Below, one piece after another: positions 8,151 through 16,864 of a DNA stretch of 35,342 bases (the stretch's first letter is position 1; each line of letters starts with the position of its first letter). The DNA comes from Belnapia arida. Lineage in GTDB: Bacteria > Pseudomonadota > Alphaproteobacteria > Acetobacterales > Acetobacteraceae. Under the pieces are notes generated by a model, which made no database searches, was not told the origin of the DNA, and saw nothing but the letters and a program-made list of their open reading frames with translations. Location: NCBI RefSeq assembly GCF_016773205.1, contig NZ_JAETWB010000036.1:1-35342 (forward strand), read 5' to 3'. Made by a program: the position numbers and the translations under genes.

Positions 8151-8534
8151 ATGAGCGACCAAGCCAGTCGGAACAAGCAGGCTGCGATCGCCTTTTATGA
8201 CCTTATGTTCAATCATTGCCGCCCGGCGGAGGCGGTCAAGCAGTATGTCGGTGACCGATACATCCAGCACAACCCCGTTGTGCCGGACGGCAAGGAAGGC
8301 TTCGTCGCCTACTTTGAGCGGATGGCGAAGGAGTATCCCGGCAAACGCGTCCATTTCGTGCGGGTGTTGGCCGAAGGCGACTTCGTTGTCCTTCATACCC
8401 GCCAGGAATGGCCGGGCGATGCGGATTGGGTGAGCATGGACATCTTTCGCTTCGAGAGGGGGAAAATTGTCGAGCATTGGGACGTGCTGCAGCGTGTCCC
8501 TGCTGAAGCCGCCAACCCTAACACTATGTTTTAA
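8151..8534 (+). CDS. SnoaL-like (NTF2-fold) protein
   Basis: The product has 127 residues beginning [20 protein letters not shown]. It shows the usual SnoaL-like features: an N-terminal helix with [16 protein letters not shown], the [15 protein letters not shown] segment, and a central [14 protein letters not shown] strand. It ends with the [18 protein letters not shown] signature that closes the cone-shaped barrel. Such proteins are small cyclases, isomerases, hydrolases or binding proteins; sequence alone does not fix the substrate. It is transcribed opposite to its neighbours and appears to be a single-gene unit. Confidence 0.85.
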   Translation: MSDQASRNKQAAIAFYDLMFNHCRPAEAVKQYVGDRYIQHNPVVPDGKEGFVAYFERMAKEYPGKRVHFVRVLAEGDFVVLHTRQEWPGDADWVSMDIFRFERGKIVEHWDVLQRVPAEAANPNTMF

Positions 8535-8765
8535 GGTCACTCGAACTATCACCCGTTGGCTGCTCGGACACCAGGGCGCAGCGACGCCAAGTCTCTCCGC
8601 TGCTTGCGCGGGAGCCTTGGCCCACCATGGAGGGCTCGGGTCCTTCGAATGCCTCAATGGGGAAGAAGAGACCGACGGAAAGTCGGTCCGCGTGAACATC
8701 AGCGGTGTGGCCTCGATCAAAAAAGCTCCCTGTTGACGCAGGAGATGAAGTGCCGGCATGGGGCG

Positions 8766-9062
8766 TCACGGCTGCGACCCCGTTTCCACGTGGAAGACGA
8801 TGGGGTCGCCGGAAAGCAGCGGCGCGAGTGGCGCCATGAAGCGAGCGTGGGCTTCGGTCGGCTCGAATCCTTGCGTGTGGGCCGCCACGTCCCGCCAATC
8901 CACTGCTAGCAGGTAAAGATCGGCATTCTCGAGCGCTGGGACAAGGCGGTGCCGGATGTAGCCGTCGGCACTGGTAAGGAGCGGAGCGACGTGAGCGAAT
9001 GCAACCGCGAACGCCGAACCGGATCCGGGACGAAGGCGGAGACACGCGAGTTCTGTGATCAT
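8766..9062 (-). CDS. Antibiotic biosynthesis monooxygenase (ABM) domain protein
   Basis: The product has 98 residues with a single ferredoxin-like ABM domain: MITELACLRLRPGSGSAFAV, then GYIRHRLVPALENADLYLLAVDW, ending with FMAPLAPLLSGDPIVFHVE. The length is exactly that of stand-alone ABM proteins, which use no cofactor and act on quinone-like aromatics or serve as accessory dimers. GGAAGGGATC just upstream of the ATG supports the start. It follows the MDR oxidoreductase in the same orientation, with a hairpin between them, so the pair may be co-transcribed in quinone or aromatic redox metabolism. That link is inference from proximity. Confidence 0.75.
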   Translation of the reverse strand: MITELACLRLRPGSGSAFAVAFAHVAPLLTSADGYIRHRLVPALENADLYLLAVDWRDVAAHTQGFEPTEAHARFMAPLAPLLSGDPIVFHVETGSQP

Positions 9063-9085
9063 CTGATCCCTTCCGAGTTAGGGCG

Positions 9086-9120
9086 GACGACCGGCTTAGG
9101 CGGGGGGCAGCCGGTCGTCC
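9086..9120. terminator. Intergenic hairpin between oxidoreductase and ABM genes
   Basis: A 12-bp perfect stem (GGACGACCGGCT at 9086-9097 with AGCCGGTCGTCC at 9109-9120) lies in the 68-bp gap between the two reverse-strand genes. There is no T-run on either side, so it may attenuate or stabilise the upstream transcript rather than act as a classical terminator. Confidence 0.5.
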
Positions 9121-9130
9121 ACGCGACGCG

Positions 9131-10147
9131 TCAGGCGGCGGCCCTCTGGCCGGGGTACAACGCTCCCGCCTCGCCCGACACGTCGATCACGATCTTTCCG
9201 CGCAAGCCGCGCGTGCTCCCGTTCTCCAGGAGATCGTGCGCCTCACCCATGCGCGCGAGTGGAAACGTCGCGCCGATGACAGGCTTCACCAGACCGCGCT
9301 CAATCAGGTTGGTCAGCGCATCGAGCTTCCCGCGATTCTGGCGAGTGAAGACAAAGTGGTACGCGGCGTTCTTGCCCCAGGCCTCGATGAGGTTCTGAGG
9401 TTGCGCGATATCGACGAGGCTGACGACGCGACCATAGGCGGAGAGCGTCAGCGGGCTCCGTGTCAGCGTGTCACCGCCAATGGTGTCGAAGACGACGTTG
9501 ACGCCATCTCCACCGGTCTGTCGAAGAACCGCCTCTACATAGTCCTCCGTCGTGAAGTCGATCACCTCGTCTGCGCCAAGGGAGCGTACGAAATCATGAT
9601 CGCGGGCCCGTGCTGTCGTGATCACCCGCGCCCCAATCGCTTTGGCGACTTGGATCGCAATCGTCCCTACGCCACCCGCTCCGCCATGAATCAGTACGGT
9701 CTCACCAACCTTGAGCTGCGCACGCTGGACGAATGCCTCCCAAACGGTGCCTCCCACGAGTGTCAGGCTTGCGGCCTCGATGTGCGAAAGGTTCCTGGGT
9801 TTGCGACCGACCAGTTCCACGTCAACGACGTGTTGCTCGGCATACGAGCCGGCGCCACCGAAGATCTTTGGCGTATAGTAGACTTCATCGCCGATCCCGA
9901 ACTCGGTAACATCGGACCCGACGTCTTCGACGACGCCGGAGATGTCGTGGCCGATGATGGCGGGTAGCGGTACGTAATCCGTGTAGTCACCCCGACGGAT
10001 CTGGCAGTCCAGCGGGTTCACGGCGGTCGCGTGCACGCGCACTCGGACCTGGTGCGACCCGACCGGCGGCACCGGAACCTCGCGCAGCTCGAACGCATCC
10101 GTTCCGCCGAAACGGGTGAGAACGGCAGCCTTCATGGTTGGGGACAT
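9131..10147 (-). CDS. MDR-superfamily quinone oxidoreductase / zinc-type alcohol dehydrogenase-like
   Basis: The product has 338 residues. It shows the N-terminal GroES-like domain ([18 protein letters not shown], then [19 protein letters not shown]) and the NADPH-binding Rossmann motif [20 protein letters not shown] near residue 155. These are followed by [13 protein letters not shown] and a substrate-domain tail. The structural-zinc cysteine cluster of true alcohol dehydrogenases is absent, which fits the zinc-free quinone oxidoreductase branch (QOR, ZADH2-like). The ATG at 10147 has AAGGA seven bases upstream. The substrate is likely a quinone or an alpha,beta-unsaturated carbonyl. Just upstream lies the broken start of a second MDR gene. 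Confidence 0.88.
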   Translation of the reverse strand: MSPTMKAAVLTRFGGTDAFELREVPVPPVGSHQVRVRVHATAVNPLDCQIRRGDYTDYVPLPAIIGHDISGVVEDVGSDVTEFGIGDEVYYTPKIFGGAGSYAEQHVVDVELVGRKPRNLSHIEAASLTLVGGTVWEAFVQRAQLKVGETVLIHGGAGGVGTIAIQVAKAIGARVITTARARDHDFVRSLGADEVIDFTTEDYVEAVLRQTGGDGVNVVFDTIGGDTLTRSPLTLSAYGRVVSLVDIAQPQNLIEAWGKNAAYHFVFTRQNRGKLDALTNLIERGLVKPVIGATFPLARMGEAHDLLENGSTRGLRGKIVIDVSGEAGALYPGQRAAA

Positions 10148-10179
10148 GGTAGATTCCTTTCAGCCGTGGTTCATTCAGC

Positions 10180-10477
10180 GGCTCGCGGGGATCCGCTCAA
10201 AGCTGGCGCCAGGTCGCAGGCATGCCGCTCGACGGAGGCGCACGCCGCTGACGTCGGGGCCTAATGTGAGCACTGGGCCGACAGGGTCACAGCGCAGGAT
10301 GGCCGGTGGACTTGGCGCGATCGAGCAGCCTTGGCGCCCGGGTTTATAATCGACAGGGTTCACACTGGTGGCCGCGATCGCCACCACCGCCTCGTCTGGG
10401 CCTGGCTAAGGGTTGAGCAAGTTCACAACCCGAAAGATTTCAGGCTCTCCGAAGGCTTCGATCACATGGGCATGCAT
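10180..10477 (-). pseudogene. 5' remnant of a second MDR oxidoreductase gene
   Basis: The ATG at 10475-10477 begins MHAHVIEAFGEPEIFRVVNL. The frame hits a TAG near 10406 and continues as PGPDEAVVAIAATSVNPVDYK, then APSPPAIL and a LGPDVSGV stretch. This is the complete N-terminal GroES-like domain pattern of an MDR protein. Sequence similarity stops about 100 residues in, just before the intact quinone oxidoreductase. The gene is thus both nonsense-mutated and truncated. The intact neighbour is its closest relative in the window, but the two sequences differ enough that this is not a simple tandem duplication. Confidence 0.65.
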
Positions 10478-10768
10478 AAACGGCTCCTGCTTAGACGGCT
10501 CTTGGCGGATCCGTGCCGCCTTGTCGTCGCCCATCTGATCCCCTTGCAAAGAATGGAGAAGCGGGCATTCTTCTGGATCAGCTTCAAAGATTTCTTGAAA
10601 ATGAGTGTGGCGGAGGCTGGTCGTGGCTTGACGTTCTGGCGGGCGACTGGAGCGTCGCGGCTGAGGCGGCTTTTCGGCAGCCGAGAATGCGCAGGGACAT
10701 CCTGCCCCAGTCACCGGCCATCACGTACCGGTTGATGCCGACGTCAACGTCGGCTTGGAAACCACACT

Positions 10769-11694
10769 GTGGATATCAGTGACCTGACCTTGTTCGTGCG
10801 CATCGCCCGGCTTGGCAGCATCAGCGCTGCAGCACGTGACCTCAATGTCACCCCAACTGGGGCGAGCGCGCGCCTTGCAGCGCTCGAGAAGCGGCTGGGA
10901 GCGCGCCTACTGCATCGCACGACACGGCAAGCGACTCTGACCGAAGACGGGATAGCCTTCCTGCCGCATGCCGAGCACGTATTGGATGCGGCATTGGCCG
11001 CGCGCGCGGCGCTCGGGCGCGAGCAGGCGACACCGCGCGGTACGCTCCGTGTGGCGGCCCCGGCCTCCTTCGCGCGCATGCATATTGTGCCGGGCCTTAG
11101 TGAGTTCTGTAACCGCTACCCGGAGCTTGTCCTCGACATGCGCATCTCGGACAGCGTTGTCGACCTCGTGGAGGGCGCGTTCGACGTCGCCGTCGCTACG
11201 CAGAGCTTGGGGACTCGTCTTTCGTTGCACGGCGACTTGCGCCCGACCGGCGTGTGCTGCTCGCATCGCCGGACTACATCGCGCGGCGTGGTCGACCACG
11301 GTCGCCGGACGGCCTTGCCAATCACACCTGCCTCGTCGTCGGCACTCTCGACCTCTGGACGTTCAAGGGGACGGACGGAAGGACCATAGAGCGGCAGGTA
11401 GCACCTACCCTACGCATCAACGACGGTGGCGCAGTGCGCGACGCCGCGTGCGCTGGGCTTGGGATCGCGCTTATGGCCACTTGGTGCGCAGCGGAGGAGA
11501 CCCGAAGCGGCGCGCTGGTCCCCGCGCTTCCGGAGTACTCGCTTGTCTCAACGCAAACCTTATGGGTGCTTTACCCGAGCTCGCGGGAACTCGCGCCCAA
11601 AGTCAGGGTGTTTATCGACTGGATGGTTGCAAGATTCGGACCGGAGCCATACTGGGACCGAGACCTCGAAGCAGTGTTCGGCCTTGGACGCTGA
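10769..11694 (+). pseudogene. LysR-family regulator with a single frameshift
   Basis: The first part (GTG at 10769) reads MDISDLTLFVRIARLGSISA, a LysR winged HTH (AAARDLNVTPTGASARLAALE), then VAAPASFARMHIVPGLSEFC of the effector domain. Around 11240 the frame is lost. The next frame continues seamlessly with VLLASPDYIARRGRPRSPDG, NHTCLVVGTLDLW and GAVRDAACAGLGIALMATWC to a TGA at 11692-11694. One missing base near CTTGCGCCC restores a normal protein of about 308 residues. It is divergent from the MDR genes and would have been their regulator. The mutation is either real and recent or a sequencing error. Confidence 0.8.
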
Positions 11695-11695
11695 C

Positions 11696-11803
11696 CTAGA
11701 GCAAACTCCGATCAGATGAAATCATCTGATCGGGGTAATTTGCTCGCCAAAACAACAAGCTAGAGCGGGCTCCGTGAGCCAGTGCGAACGGAAACCGCTC
11801 TAG
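11696..11803. repeat. Two tandem CTAGAGC-bounded palindromic repeat elements
   Basis: Unit 1 (11696-11745) is an imperfect hairpin. Its central perfect 11-bp stem CCGATCAGATG / CATCTGATCGG encloses an AAAT loop, with outer GAGCAAA / TTTGCTC pairing. Unit 2 (11760-11803) begins CTAGAGCGG and ends CCGCTCTAG. Elements bounded by CTAGAGC and centred on TCCGATCA are recurrent intergenic palindromes in alphaproteobacterial genomes. They follow the LysR stop codon directly and may also stop transcription. Confidence 0.65.
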
Positions 11804-11991
11804 TCAGCGTCTCAATCAGGACACGTACCAGTAGGGGGCTTGTCAGATCTGGGCGTCTCCATAGCGGCCCTTATCCGACATTCCTCGCTCGCTCCTAGCA
11901 GAGATGAAAAACCGCACTATGGATCAGGCCATAACAAGACTGCTTCATCGCCAGTGGCGTCTCAGTATTCTCTACGCATGACGAAGTAGGA
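11804..11991. other. Non-coding spacer before the amidase gene end
   Basis: No gene or motif recognised in this short spacer. With the palindromic elements, the gene-free region between the LysR remnant and the amidase is just under 300 bases. Confidence 0.3.
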
Positions 11992-13386
11992 TCAAAAAAT
12001 CGCTGGCTCAATGGCTTGAACCATCCAACGAGCGATTGCTGTTATGGCCGCGTCGGAATGTGGTTGACCTAGAAGCTGGACACCCATAGGCATGCCGTCG
12101 ATGGCCGTCATGGGCGAGGTGACGACGGGCGCGCCGAGCGCAGAGCTCGGCGTATTGTAGACCGCATCGCCCGTCGGCCGCTTCGCCAGTGGTTGGCCCG
12201 GCACATCCGGTGTCCAAAGCGGCGCCACGCCGGGCGAGGCGGGCGCGATGATGGCATCCACCAACGGCGCGAGCGCCGCATGCCGTGCGCGGATTTCTTC
12301 GCGCTGAAGAATGGCGGCGCGATAGTCCTCGGGCGTCCACGCCTCCGCGGCGGCGACGACGTCCTGGCTGCGTTGGCTCACGCTGCCGGGCGCGCTGGTC
12401 GCAACCAGGTTGCGGATGCCCCAGTGGTTCTCCCAGCCCGTGATGGCGCTGGTCAGCGCTTGGACGCCCTGCAGCGAATGCTCGAAAGCCTCGATCAGGG
12501 CATTGTTGCCGCGCCGTAGCACGGTCACCCCCGTGGCGCGGATATGCTCGATCACCATCTCGAAGGCGGTCTTGCTCGCTTCATCCATGAGGGCCCAGCC
12601 TTCAGCCTCCATCACCGCGAGCGTCATGGGCTTGCGCGGCTCAGGAGGTGTGGAGGGACCAAACAGGCCCAGGCGGCCGGGATCGCCGCCGGCACGTTTG
12701 GCGATCTCGATCGCCACCTGCCACATATCCTCGATGCAGCCGGCATGCGGGCCATGCGTGCTCATGCTGGTCGCCTGACGTTCGCCGCGGTTGATGCCTC
12801 CCTGCGTCGGCTTCAACGCGAAATTGCCGCAATAGCTGGCCGGCCGGGTGATCGATCCGCCTACCTGGGTGCCGATGGCAGCCGGCACCATCCGCGCCGC
12901 TACCGCCGCAGCCGAGCCGGATGAGGAGCCGCCCGGCGTTCGTGTCGCATCGAAGGGGTTGGTGGTCGGGCCGGGATGCACCCCGCCAAGCTCCGTCGTC
13001 ACCGTCTTGCCGAGCACCACCGCACCCGCCTCGCGTAATGCCCAGACGGCGGCGTTGTCGCGCTTCGGGAAATTGCCCTCATAGGCCTTGCAGCCCATCT
13101 GCGTCGGCATGTCCCGCGTCTCGAGCAGATCCTTGATGCCGAGCGGCATGCCATCGATGGGAGACAGCGGCCGCCCGGCATTCCATCGCGCCGTGCTGGC
13201 ATCGGCCGCCTCGCGGGCGCCGGCCTCGTTCATCACGACCCAGGCCTGCACCACCGGCTCCCGCTGGGCTATGATCTCCAGGCAGCGCTCCAAATAAGCG
13301 CGCGGCGAATCCGTGCCGTCGGCGAAGGCCGGTGTGGCATCGTGCCACGTCAGCGCACGGAAGTCCTGCGGTGAATAATCCGGCAT
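11992..13386 (-). CDS. Amidase signature family hydrolase
   Basis: The product has 464 residues with the complete amidase-signature catalytic triad. Lys85 lies in DGMPLGIKDLLETRDMPT, the cis-Ser (Ser155) in the Gly/Ser-rich PGGSSSGSAAAVAA loop, and the nucleophilic Ser178 in GTQVGGSITRPASYCG. Length and layout fit a free-standing amidase rather than a GatA subunit. It should hydrolyse a carboxylic amide or carbamoyl substrate in the cytoplasm. The ATG at 13386 is preceded by GGGAGG. It is divergent from two deacetylase-fold genes, so the three probably act on one nitrogen-containing compound, for example opening a cyclic amide or ureide and then removing the amide. The substrate is not deducible. 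Confidence 0.9.
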   Translation of the reverse strand: MPDYSPQDFRALTWHDATPAFADGTDSPRAYLERCLEIIAQREPVVQAWVVMNEAGAREAADASTARWNAGRPLSPIDGMPLGIKDLLETRDMPTQMGCKAYEGNFPKRDNAAVWALREAGAVVLGKTVTTELGGVHPGPTTNPFDATRTPGGSSSGSAAAVAARMVPAAIGTQVGGSITRPASYCGNFALKPTQGGINRGERQATSMSTHGPHAGCIEDMWQVAIEIAKRAGGDPGRLGLFGPSTPPEPRKPMTLAVMEAEGWALMDEASKTAFEMVIEHIRATGVTVLRRGNNALIEAFEHSLQGVQALTSAITGWENHWGIRNLVATSAPGSVSQRSQDVVAAAEAWTPEDYRAAILQREEIRARHAALAPLVDAIIAPASPGVAPLWTPDVPGQPLAKRPTGDAVYNTPSSALGAPVVTSPMTAIDGMPMGVQLLGQPHSDAAITAIARWMVQAIEPAIF

Positions 13387-13507
13387 ATCGAAGCATCCTC
13401 CCCCACTGGCGTCATGGCGAACGGCGCGCTGGCCCTCGTGGGGCCCCCTTGCATGTCCTGCCCCGGTGACGGAGCATCTCCGCGAAACCTCGAATGGGGA
13501 AGCGGCC

Positions 13508-14398
13508 GTGACGGAGAATCTTCACGCGGAGCTGGACGAGATCGGCGCCGTCGCACAGCGGCACCTCGCACGGCATGAGCCCGTCACCGACCCGAAATGG
13601 CCAGGCGATGCGCGGATAGCGGTGAATTTCACCGCCGACTTCGACGCCATGCTGCTGCGCCGGCTGATGAACGAGCCGCCCATGCAGCTTGCCAAGGGCG
13701 AGTTTGGCGGACGGGTCGGCATATGGCGGTTGATCGAGTTGTTCGATAGCCATGACGTGCAGGCCACGATCTTCACCCCGGGCCGCATCTGCGAACTCTA
13801 TCCGCGGGCCGTCGCCGCCGCAGCGCAGAGCGGCCATGAGGTCACCGACCATATGTGGGAGCACCGCGTTCCCAAAGAACCGGAGCTGGAGCGCGATCAT
13901 CTCAGCCGCTCCACCGAAGCGCTGGAGAGGCTGACCGGGAAGCGCGGGGTCGGCACACGCAGCGGCCATAGCCATGGCTTGCTGCGGGAACTCGGCTATA
14001 TCTACCGCTCCAACGGATCGGCCAGCCATCGGCCACATTACCTGCGCGACCCCGATGGCAGCAATGTCCTGATCAACCTGCCGTTCCACTACTCTATCGA
14101 CGATGCGATGTTCTACTCCTTCGCCTGGATGGGCACACCCGTCGCCGCGCAGCGCATCAGCGACCCCGAGCGCGTGATGGAGCTGTGGTGGGAGGCGTTC
14201 CTGCAGCAGCATGCCCAGGGCGGCGGCTACCTCAACATCTGCCTGCATCCCTTCGTCTCCGGACGGGCGCAGCGCGTCCTGATGCTCGACCGGCTGATCC
14301 GGCGCATGAAGGAGAAGGGTGGAGTCTGGTTCCCCAGCTGCGAAGCGGTCGCGCGGCACTGCATCGCGGTACAGCCCCCCGCCGGCGGCTGGAACTGA
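13508..14398 (+). CDS. Polysaccharide-deacetylase-fold hydrolase (PuuE/allantoinase-like), catalytic copy
   Basis: I prefer the GTG at 13508 (MTENLHAELDEIG) because GGGGAAG lies just upstream; the GTG 14 codons earlier has no ribosome-binding site. The product has 296 residues. Visible NodB-fold motifs are FTADFDA (motif 1, both Asp present), GHEVTDHMWEH (motif 2, HxxxH present) and LNICLHP (late His motif). This pattern is closer to PuuE-type allantoinases and related ring-opening amidohydrolases than to cell-wall deacetylases, and there is no signal peptide. It is followed after 10 bases by a second deacetylase-fold gene, so the two are co-translated. Confidence 0.8.
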   Translation: MTENLHAELDEIGAVAQRHLARHEPVTDPKWPGDARIAVNFTADFDAMLLRRLMNEPPMQLAKGEFGGRVGIWRLIELFDSHDVQATIFTPGRICELYPRAVAAAAQSGHEVTDHMWEHRVPKEPELERDHLSRSTEALERLTGKRGVGTRSGHSHGLLRELGYIYRSNGSASHRPHYLRDPDGSNVLINLPFHYSIDDAMFYSFAWMGTPVAAQRISDPERVMELWWEAFLQQHAQGGGYLNICLHPFVSGRAQRVLMLDRLIRRMKEKGGVWFPSCEAVARHCIAVQPPAGGWN

Positions 14399-14408
14399 GG
14401 AGGAAACC

Positions 14409-15347
14409 ATGCCCTGGAAAGACCGCTATACGATCTCCAACGAGCGCAGCATCCAGGACGCCGGGATCCGCTGGCCCGAAGGCAAGCGATGCGCCGTCAG
14501 CATCACGGTGGATCTCAGCCTCGCCTCCGGCGGCGAGGGCATCCGCGCGGCGGAGCTGTCCACCCCGGTCGCGCGCTTTGCCATCGAGGAAGGGCTCGAC
14601 AACCTGCTCGGCGTGTTGCGCCGGCACGGGCTGCGCGCCACCTTCGCAACGCCCGCGGTCATGGTGAAGGTCTATGGCCCCAAGCTGAAGGAGATCCTCG
14701 CCGAGGGCCACGAGATCGCCGCCGAGGCCCTCCGCCACGAGGATGTCTCCACCCTCTCGCGCGAGGAGGAGAAGGCGCGGCTCGACCGCACCACGGCCAT
14801 CCTCGCCGAGGCGATCGGCAGGCCGCCGGCTGGGTGGTTCATGCTGTCGCGCCAGATGGACAGCTTCGCCGGTGGCACCACCAGTCCGAACACGATCGAC
14901 CTGCTGATCGAGGCGGGCTACCGCTATTATGGCAACGGCCAAGCCGATGACGTGCCGCACTGGTGGGTGGCGGATTTCGCCAGCCGGCGTGCGCTGCTCA
15001 CCATGCCCTACTACTACCATTTCGACGACCAGTATTTCTGCATGTTCCCGACCAAGGGCACCGGCCTCGAGAACCCCGACATGCTGCTGCGCAACTGGCG
15101 CACGGAGTTCAAGGCGCAGTACGAGCGCGGGCGTCACTTCCACATGACGCTCCATCCGCAGCATATGGGTTGGCTGCATCGGCTGAAGATGCTGGATGAT
15201 TTCTGCGGCTGGATGACCGGCCATGCGGGGCTCTGGAACGCGACGGCCGAGGCATGCATCGCGCATTGGGAGGCAACCTATCCCGCCGAGGCGCATCTCG
15301 ACCTGGAGCCGAGCATCTGGAAGGACTACCCGGGCAGCCTTAGCTAG
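14409..15347 (+). CDS. Polysaccharide-deacetylase-fold protein with altered active site
   Basis: The ATG at 14409 has a perfect AGGAGG eight bases upstream. The product has 312 residues and no signal peptide. It is homologous in layout to the preceding gene, but in motif 1 the second Asp is replaced (TVDLSL where the partner has TADFDA). In motif 2 the first His is replaced by Glu (GHEIAAEALRHED where the partner has GHEVTDHMWEH). The late MTLHP motif is kept. It may be a non-catalytic partner of the upstream protein, or a metal-independent enzyme, since PuuE allantoinases are known to work without metal. The gene ends the deacetylase operon; a decayed SDR fragment follows. Confidence 0.8.
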   Translation: MPWKDRYTISNERSIQDAGIRWPEGKRCAVSITVDLSLASGGEGIRAAELSTPVARFAIEEGLDNLLGVLRRHGLRATFATPAVMVKVYGPKLKEILAEGHEIAAEALRHEDVSTLSREEEKARLDRTTAILAEAIGRPPAGWFMLSRQMDSFAGGTTSPNTIDLLIEAGYRYYGNGQADDVPHWWVADFASRRALLTMPYYYHFDDQYFCMFPTKGTGLENPDMLLRNWRTEFKAQYERGRHFHMTLHPQHMGWLHRLKMLDDFCGWMTGHAGLWNATAEACIAHWEATYPAEAHLDLEPSIWKDYPGSLS

Positions 15348-15356
15348 AAGTGAACG

Positions 15357-15490
15357 CTAGCCCCGCTTCCCTCGAAGAAACCCGCCATGCAGGGGAGCCC
15401 CGACGCTCGTGACGTAAGAGGTGGCGTCCGGGCAGAGGAAGCCGATCACTGCCGCGACTTCATGTGCCTCCTCGGCGCGGCCGGTTGAGA
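15357..15490 (-). pseudogene. C-terminal fragment of a short-chain dehydrogenase (SDR)
   Basis: On the reverse strand, ending at a TAG at 15357-15359, the sequence reads EVAAVIGFLCPDATSYVTSV followed by GAPLHGGFL. That is the unmistakable C-terminus of a classical SDR (usually AAVIGFLCSDDASYVTG...DGGFL). No catalytic Tyr-Lys or Rossmann motif is present upstream, where unrelated sequence begins near 15490. It is a scar of a lost dehydrogenase gene. Confidence 0.65.
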
Positions 15491-15724
15491 AGTCACACTG
15501 CATGCCTGACTTTTAAGCGGCTGAGAGGACTGCCCCACCACCACAGTGCCAGAGACGCTCAGCTGCTTCGCCGGGCCCAAGTACGAAGAAAGCCAGCGAT
15601 CCCCTCATGTGAATTTATCTCATCCATGGCTGAAATCTTCTGGTTTGACCGCTTGGACCCTCCACCCCAACCGTGAGCTCCGGCGTGAGGGCGATGGGCC
15701 CCCGCCTCATCGCAAGAGGCCCCC
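15491..15724. other. Intergenic region upstream of the 2OG oxygenase
   Basis: About 230 bases without a recognisable gene. It presumably holds the promoter of the 2OG oxygenase gene; AGAGG lies just before that start codon. No clear sigma-70 boxes were recognised. Confidence 0.3.
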
Positions 15725-16696
15725 ATGTCTACGAGCAACGCTCCTAGCACCGACATCCCCGTCATCGATCTCGGCCCCTACCTTGCCGGCGAAGAAGGCG
15801 CGCTGGAGCGAATCGCGCTCCAGCTCCGCAAGAACTGCGAGACAGTCGGCTTTCTCTACATCAGCAATCACGGTGTTTCGCAGGAGCTGATCGATCGTAC
15901 TTTTGCCGCCGCCGCCGCCTTCCACGCGCAGCCACTTGAAAAGAAGATGGAGCTGAAGGTGGACAACGCGATGCAGGGGTACTTGCCCATGCGCGGCAGC
16001 ACCACGCGCACCTCTACCATCAATACCAACAATAAGCCCAACGAGAACGAGGCTTTCTTCGTCAAAGGGGAGGGCCAGCCTGGCGTGACCAACCGCTGGC
16101 CGAACACGCCTGGTTTCAAGGATACGACGCAGGCCTATTACGCGGCGCTCGAGGCCTTGGCGCAGCGCATGCTCCCGCTCTACGCCCGCGCACTGGACCT
16201 GTCGGCTGACTACTTCGACACGAAGTGTGACCACCCTTTCAGCTCGCTGCGCCTCAGCCACTACCCGCCAGTGAAGGAGTACGCGGAGAACCAGTTCGGC
16301 ATCGCGCCGCACACGGACTCCACCTTCATCACCCTGCTTGCCCAAAACAAGGTGCCGGGGCTGCAGATCCGCCGGCGAGACGGCGTGTGGATCGACGCGC
16401 CGGTGATCGAGGGTACCTTCATCGTCAACACAGGCGACACGCTGCACCGCTGGACAAACGGGCGGTTTCTCTCCACGCCGCATCGTGCCTTTAACATCTC
16501 CGACCAACCGCGCTACGCGATCCCCTACTTCTTCCATCCCAATGCCGAGACGTTGATCGAATGCCTGCCCACCTGCCGGGTGGAGGGCGAGGAGCCGCGC
16601 TTCCCTCCTATGACAATGGGGGACTACATGGCATGGTTCCGCGGTAAGAACTATGATCATCTCCGCAAGGCGGGGCCAGCCGCTGCTGCCGAATAG
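15725..16696 (+). CDS. 2-oxoglutarate/Fe(II) oxygenase, isopenicillin-N-synthase-like
   Basis: The product has 323 residues. The N-terminal DIOX_N-like part (IPVIDLGPYL, FLYISNHGVSQELIDR) precedes the jelly-roll core. The iron ligands are His196 and Asp198 in APHTDSTF and His253 in STPHRAFN. Arg263 of QPRYAIPYFF is the likely 2-oxoglutarate anchor (RxS variant, Ala in place of Ser). The enzyme should couple 2OG decarboxylation to hydroxylation or desaturation of a small molecule. It lies between the amidase/deacetylase genes and a solute-binding protein gene in the same orientation, suggesting an oxidative step in the same catabolic route. Confidence 0.88.
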   Translation: MSTSNAPSTDIPVIDLGPYLAGEEGALERIALQLRKNCETVGFLYISNHGVSQELIDRTFAAAAAFHAQPLEKKMELKVDNAMQGYLPMRGSTTRTSTINTNNKPNENEAFFVKGEGQPGVTNRWPNTPGFKDTTQAYYAALEALAQRMLPLYARALDLSADYFDTKCDHPFSSLRLSHYPPVKEYAENQFGIAPHTDSTFITLLAQNKVPGLQIRRRDGVWIDAPVIEGTFIVNTGDTLHRWTNGRFLSTPHRAFNISDQPRYAIPYFFHPNAETLIECLPTCRVEGEEPRFPPMTMGDYMAWFRGKNYDHLRKAGPAAAAE

Positions 16697-16864
16697 GGGG
16701 ATCGCCTTTAGGCATAAGCTGCAGTGCACATACCAAGCCAGGGCATTCAAGATGATCGGATGAAGCCCTGGACGCGGTTTGGGATGGGGTGAGTGCCGCA
16801 GCGCGTCCAGAGGTAGCTGCACACGGCAGACAAACAAAGCATGTGTTCAATGGAGAGGCTTGCC

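Noticed and set aside
8109-8759. 216-residue reverse open frame antisense to the SnoaL-like gene
   Set aside because: The forward frame has clear SnoaL-like sequence; the reverse frame has no domain and is its shadow.
13412-14410. 332-residue reverse open frame opposite the first deacetylase gene
   Set aside because: The forward protein carries NodB-fold motifs; the reverse frame is a high-GC shadow. The same applies to 14232-15296, 15707-16837 and 16913-17986.
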